Below, piece after piece: positions 60,249-64,000 of a DNA stretch of 64,000 nucleotides. The translations under genes were made by a program, and so were the position numbers. Where the stretch lies: positions 1-64,000 of the forward strand of contig CAMYKK010000023.1 in the NCBI GenBank assembly GCA_947258975.1. Reading direction: 5' to 3'. Below the pieces are notes generated by a model that saw nothing but the letters and a program-made list of their open reading frames with translations, did not search any database and was not told where the DNA came from. Source of the DNA: an uncultured Gammaproteobacteria bacterium (GTDB taxonomy: Bacteria > Pseudomonadota > Gammaproteobacteria > Arenicellales > JAANXG01). Positions within the stretch are counted from its first letter, which is position 1, and each line of letters opens with the position of its first letter.

Positions 60249-60980
60249 ATGAATAGATCAATGCCCAGATTGTCCACGATCGCAGCGGCCATTGCCTTGA
60301 TGCCTGTCCTTGGCATTACCACCAGCCATGCATCACCGCCGATTAAGACTTACGATATCACTATAACGAATTTGACCAGTGGCCAGCCATTGACGCCGCC
60401 CGTGGTGGCAACACACAGAAGGCGGGCCGATCTTTTCGAGGTCGGCGAACCCGCAAGTTTCGAAGTGAAAGAAATCGCCGAAAACGGTAACGTAACGCCC
60501 CTCGCTGACGCGTTGGGTGCAGATAAGCATGTTTTTGAGTCCAAGGTTGTTCCCTCACCAACCGGACCCGGACCGATTATGCACGACGGTGGAACACTCA
60601 ATTTTCAGATCACCGCGTCGCCTCCGGCGAAGTATTTATCGTTCGTATCGATGTTGATCTGTACAAACGACGGATTCACTGGTCTTGATTCCGAGCGCCT
60701 CCCGAAAAAGGTCGGTGACAGCGTGACGGTCTTGACCGCCGCCTATGATGCCGGGACTGAGATTAATACTGAAGACTTTGCAGACATCGTGCCGCCCTGC
60801 CAAGGTTTGGTGGGAGTCATGTCGGGCGATGCCGGGACCGGAACCAGCGACCCGGCGTTGGCTGAAGGTGGGGTGATCACCCATCACCTCGGTGTTATGG
60901 GTAATATTGACGACCTGCTCTTGGATCCACACGGCTGGACCGACCCGGTTGCCTCAGTTGTTGTAACCCGCATTGATTGA
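60249..60980 (+). CDS. Exported spondin-domain protein
   Basis: 243 residues with a signal peptide (about 1-28), then a spondin-type domain: YDITITNLTSGQPLTPPVVA at the start and FVSMLICTNDGFTGLDS in the middle, both typical of bacterial Spond_N proteins. It is presumably periplasmic or secreted; adhesive or metal-binding roles are known only for animal homologues. It lies upstream of a two-component system (236 bases) and shares a putative operator with msrA. Confidence 0.82.
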   Translation: MNRSMPRLSTIAAAIALMPVLGITTSHASPPIKTYDITITNLTSGQPLTPPVVATHRRRADLFEVGEPASFEVKEIAENGNVTPLADALGADKHVFESKVVPSPTGPGPIMHDGGTLNFQITASPPAKYLSFVSMLICTNDGFTGLDSERLPKKVGDSVTVLTAAYDAGTEINTEDFADIVPPCQGLVGVMSGDAGTGTSDPALAEGGVITHHLGVMGNIDDLLLDPHGWTDPVASVVVTRID

Positions 60981-61215
60981 AACCAGGCCATGCGTAAACG
61001 CGGGACCGGCTCCGGCCGGTCTCGCCGTTTCAGGAGTAGCTGGGGGTGACGGGGTAGCAAGGATGAGATGAAGGGCACGATAGGTTCGTTGTGAATTTTG
61101 AGTTATTGCCTCTGATCCGACTGGTCCTCCCAACGAACGCGCGGTGGCCTAACTTCCACCGGCAACAGGGTGGCTATGTACTAAGGTGCTTGCGAAGGCT
61201 TATGATGGCTCGGTC

Positions 61216-61920
61216 ATGACACGCAACGTCTTGATAATCGAAGACGACCCCGATATCGCGCGATTAATTAGGGTTAATCTGCAGGATCTTGATTGCGACG
61301 CGACGATCGCAGGCAACGGACTCGAAGGCGTTGACGTCTTTAAAAAAAGAAAAATCGATCTGGTGGTGTTGGACTTGATGTTGCCGGGAATGGATGGGCT
61401 ATCGGTCTGCCGCGAGATACGAAAGGGTGCGGCTTATGTGCCCATTCTGATGCTCACCGCCAAATCCACCGAGCTGGATCGTGTGGTGGGCTTAGAGATG
61501 GGGGCGGATGACTATCTGACCAAACCGTTCAGCATCCCCGAGTTAATGGCGCGGATTAAAGCGTTATTTCGACGCGTGGACGCTCTCGCCAGCGATACTA
61601 GCGAAACAAAAGAGGCAAAGGAGATAATCGAGCATGCCGGCTTGAGGATAGACGTCCAGCGGCACCAAGTATCGATCGATGACGTACCAGCGGAGTTGAC
61701 TGCCCGCGAGTTTGATCTGCTGGTCCACTTCGCGCACCACCCAGGACGCGTGTTCAGTCGGGTTCAGCTGCTCGACGCTGTATGGGGTTACAGTCACGAA
61801 GGCTACGAGCACACGGTCAATACCCACATCAACCGGCTGCGTACCAAGATTGAAAAAGATCCGTCGAAACCTCGCTACATTCAGACGGTGTGGGGTGTCG
61901 GTTACAAATTTGCAGATTGA
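61216..61920 (+). CDS. OmpR/PhoB-family response regulator
   Basis: About 234 residues. Receiver domain with acidic pocket near IIEDDPD, phospho-acceptor Asp53 in VLDLMLPG and Lys in LTKPFS. A C-terminal winged helix follows (ELTAREFDLLVHFA, VNTHINRLRTKIE). The start at 61216 removes an unlikely 10-residue extension. It is followed three bases after the stop by its histidine kinase. A TTGTGAAT-type site at 61088-61098 may mean autoregulation. Confidence 0.93.
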   Translation: MTRNVLIIEDDPDIARLIRVNLQDLDCDATIAGNGLEGVDVFKKRKIDLVVLDLMLPGMDGLSVCREIRKGAAYVPILMLTAKSTELDRVVGLEMGADDYLTKPFSIPELMARIKALFRRVDALASDTSETKEAKEIIEHAGLRIDVQRHQVSIDDVPAELTAREFDLLVHFAHHPGRVFSRVQLLDAVWGYSHEGYEHTVNTHINRLRTKIEKDPSKPRYIQTVWGVGYKFAD

Positions 61921-61923
61921 GCA

Positions 61924-63396
61924 ATGTTGAAAACCCTGTACGCAAAACTATCGTTGGGTCTGGTCATACTTTTGATCGTGGTCGGTTTGCTCTACGCCTT
62001 TATCAGTAACACTATCACGCGGAATTATTTGCAGGAGGTCAACCAACAGTTCAATCGCAACCTTGCGCGTGATTTGGTGGCCGATCGCAATCTGGTGGCC
62101 GAGGGACGTATCGATCAACAGGCTCTGGCGGAAACCTTCCGCCAGTACATGGTGATCAATCCCAGCATTGAAATCTATTTGATCGACCTCGATGGCAACA
62201 TCCTCTCTTATTCTGCCGACCCCGGAAAGGTAAAGCGCAAACAAGTATCGTTAGCTCCAATCGAATCGTTTTTGGCGATGGACGAGAACTACCCGCTGCT
62301 TGGTGACGACCCGCGCAGCCACGATGGAAAAAAAGCATTTTCGGTTACTCCGGTACCCAACCAACAGCGGCCAGAGGGGTTTTTATACGTCGTGTTGCGG
62401 GGCGAGCAGGTTGAGCAGGTGGAGCAGGTGATACGAGAGAGCTATTTCCTGCGCATGAGTGGGTGGGCGGTCGCGGCGAGCCTTGGTGTCGGAATGCTGG
62501 TCGGACTAGTGGTGTTTCGCCTGCTGACTCGACGGCTGCACCGTCTGTCCGCGGTAATGGAGGAGTTTGAGCGAAGCCGATTCAATTCGGAACGCACCTA
62601 CGGCGTCGAGGGTGGCCGCACGGCGGACGAGGTGGATCGACTGGGCATCACCTTCGACCGTATGGCCCAGCGAATCCGCGAGCAAATCGAGCAACTACAG
62701 GAACAAGACACGCTGCGCCGTCAACTGGTTGCCCAGGTGTCTCATGATCTGCGTACCCCCCTCGCCTCGATGCAGGGTTATCTCGAGACTCTGCAAATCA
62801 AGGGGCATGAACTGCCCGCGAAGCAGCGTGCGGATTTTCTCCGCACGGCTCTCAAACAGGGACAACGGCTCAGCCGTATGGTCGAGGAGTTGTTTGAGCT
62901 GGCCAGCCTGGACGCGCGGGAGAAAGCGGCGGTGTTGGAGCCTTTTGCCCCGGCCGAGTTGGTGCAGGATGTGGCACAGAAATATCGGTTGCGGGCGGAA
63001 CAGCGGGCGATTGACCTGGGTTTGGACACCGCACCCGATGTGCCCTTTGCACAAGGAGATATCGCCATGACCGAGCGTGTACTGGATAATCTGCTGGAAA
63101 ATGCCTTTGCCCATACTCCCGATGGTGGCCGCATTGTCGTTAAAGTCAGTGTGGATGAAAGGAGGCTATCGGTTGCCGTGACGGACAGTGGGAAGGGTAT
63201 TGCGAAAGACGATCTGCCCGCGGTTTTCGAACCGTTCTTTCGCGCCGATGCGGCACCCGCGGATGGTTCCCATGCCGGACTCGGTTTGGCGATAGCCAAG
63301 CGCATTATGACATTGCAACATGGTGTAATTTGGGCTGGAAACGCCCCGGGAAACGGCGCCACCTTTACCTTTCAGTTGCCCTTGACCCCTACCTGA
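61924..63396 (+). CDS. Membrane sensor histidine kinase
   Basis: 490 residues. Transmembrane helix (about 8-30), periplasmic sensor (about 30-180), a second helix (about 182-205), HAMP, HisKA with phospho-acceptor His274 in VSHDLRTPL, and an ATPase with N box NLLENAFAHT, DSGKGI and GLGLAIA. It pairs with the upstream regulator. The neighbouring exported MsrA and spondin protein make an envelope redox or stress cue plausible (inference). The signal is unknown. Confidence 0.93.
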   Translation: MLKTLYAKLSLGLVILLIVVGLLYAFISNTITRNYLQEVNQQFNRNLARDLVADRNLVAEGRIDQQALAETFRQYMVINPSIEIYLIDLDGNILSYSADPGKVKRKQVSLAPIESFLAMDENYPLLGDDPRSHDGKKAFSVTPVPNQQRPEGFLYVVLRGEQVEQVEQVIRESYFLRMSGWAVAASLGVGMLVGLVVFRLLTRRLHRLSAVMEEFERSRFNSERTYGVEGGRTADEVDRLGITFDRMAQRIREQIEQLQEQDTLRRQLVAQVSHDLRTPLASMQGYLETLQIKGHELPAKQRADFLRTALKQGQRLSRMVEELFELASLDAREKAAVLEPFAPAELVQDVAQKYRLRAEQRAIDLGLDTAPDVPFAQGDIAMTERVLDNLLENAFAHTPDGGRIVVKVSVDERRLSVAVTDSGKGIAKDDLPAVFEPFFRADAAPADGSHAGLGLAIAKRIMTLQHGVIWAGNAPGNGATFTFQLPLTPT

Positions 63397-63434
63397 TAGC
63401 CACGGAGCTCGACCAATCCCGCTGCTGTTATCAA

Positions 63435-63467
63435 ATTGTGAATATTTCGTGACGGGGCTGTAAATCC
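63435..63467. promoter_or_regulatory. Candidate response-regulator operator, msrA side
   Basis: Three 11-bp units ATTGTGAATAT, TTCGTGACGGG and GCTGTAAATCC, about 95-125 bases before the msrA start. They share TTyGTGA-type cores with 60100-60121. Confidence 0.35.
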
Positions 63468-63559
63468 TCTGACCGATACTTGTTATTCGAGGCGCAGAGA
63501 TTGTTTAGATGAGTAGCGCGGCAATGACGTTGTGAATCAATTTTCGTGAGGAACAGTTT

Positions 63560-64000
63560 ATGAAATCAATAGGGTTTTTTACCGTTGTGGTATTGGTCGC
63601 TTTGGCTCTGTTGCGGGTCGGTGCGGGTGACGCGATGGAGAAAGAATTCACAATCAATGAGGGGAAATACGCAGTGGCAACATTTGCCGGTGGTTGTTTC
63701 TGGTGTGTGGAAGCGGACTTTGAAAAGCTTCCGGGTGTGGTGGAGGTGATTTCCGGATACAGTGGGGGACACGTATCGGATCCAACCTACAAGCAGGTCT
63801 CTGCCGGCGCGACAGGACACACTGAAGCCGTGCAGGTTTACTATGATCCCAAGCAAATTTCCTATGCAGGATTATTGGAGTCGTTGTGGCGTCAGGTCGA
63901 TCCGACGGATGCCGAAGGTCAATTTGTCGATCGCGGACGCCAATACCGCCCGGCTGTTTTTTATCAAGATGAGGCGCAGAAACGGGCGGCTGCGCATTCT
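63560..64000 (+). CDS. msrA: Exported peptide methionine sulfoxide reductase MsrA, partial
   Basis: 147 residues to the window edge; the 3' end is missing. A signal-like hydrophobic N-terminus (MKSIGFFTVVVLVALALL) is followed by the MsrA domain with catalytic GGCFWC (Cys in the first position), the ISGYSGGH motif and GHTEAVQV. It reduces the S epimer of methionine sulfoxide and here likely works in the periplasm. GAGGAAC before the ATG at 63560. It lies 163 bases after the histidine kinase and may be its target. Confidence 0.92.
   Translation, partial: MKSIGFFTVVVLVALALLRVGAGDAMEKEFTINEGKYAVATFAGGCFWCVEADFEKLPGVVEVISGYSGGHVSDPTYKQVSAGATGHTEAVQVYYDPKQISYAGLLESLWRQVDPTDAEGQFVDRGRQYRPAVFYQDEAQKRAAAHS

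Overview
The window looks like part of a chromosome from a heterotrophic, respiring gammaproteobacterium. The evidence is a class I PHA synthase, an ETF/ETF-ubiquinone oxidoreductase electron route, the co-occurring DUF1329, DUF1302, RND and Ycf48-like genes, OruR-type AraC regulation, and REP-like intergenic palindromes of the kind seen in that class. I cannot name a genus. No rRNA, tRNA, CRISPR array, prophage or plasmid backbone was seen. The only intact mobile element is one IS1634-like insertion sequence.

Layout. (1) 1-15400 is a loose set of singly transcribed genes for exported redox proteins and signalling: a very short exported intradiol-dioxygenase-like protein, a DUF255/thioredoxin-like protein divergent from a PQQ-type beta-propeller, two cytochrome P460 paralogues, a dead cytochrome c, a stand-alone cyclic-nucleotide-binding protein, a Tat-exported CapA-like protein, an exported EEP phosphodiesterase, an SH3b lipoprotein, a diguanylate cyclase, MobB, and a HAMP sensor without an output domain. 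Three families of intergenic repeats are concentrated here. (2) 15606-19830 holds an R-hydratase, PhaC, a zinc alcohol dehydrogenase and a MarC-like protein. (3) 19992-26600 is a tight seven-gene operon: two VOC proteins, an SDR, a ureohydrolase, an APH-type small-molecule kinase, a class III aminotransferase or phospho-lyase, and a nitrilase-type amidohydrolase. It ends in a strong palindrome. (4) 26793-34913 holds an ATP-grasp ligase, a thioesterase, an AraC regulator divergent from an MFS transporter, a second SDR, an aldehyde dehydrogenase and a CDF transporter. (5) 35282-39977 is a complete E1alpha/E1beta/E2/E3 2-oxoacid (acetoin-like) dehydrogenase operon. (6) 40399-46873 is a DUF1329/DUF1302/RND/Ycf48-like envelope transport operon. 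(7) 46938-54056 holds lipoyl synthase, ETF beta and alpha, an acyl-CoA dehydrogenase, ETF-QO and a membrane protein with a c-type heme site. (8) 54184-64000 holds a DMT transporter, the IS element, an adenylate-cyclase-like receptor, a small lipoprotein, a spondin-domain protein, an OmpR/HK two-component system and an exported MsrA cut by the window edge.

How it fits together (inference). Regions 2-7 read as a large catabolic island. A hydrophobic or amino/guanidino substrate is imported (RND/DUF1302 set, MFS). It is processed by ureohydrolase, kinase plus phospho-lyase, SDR/ALDH and amidase chemistry. The resulting 2-oxoacid or acyl-CoA passes through the lipoyl-dependent dehydrogenase (LipA supplies the cofactor) and the acyl-CoA dehydrogenase. 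Electrons flow by ETF to ETF-QO to quinone, and surplus (R)-3-hydroxyacyl-CoA can be stored as PHA. The substrate is not identified. The seven-gene operon at 19992-26600 is the best candidate for an undescribed pathway.
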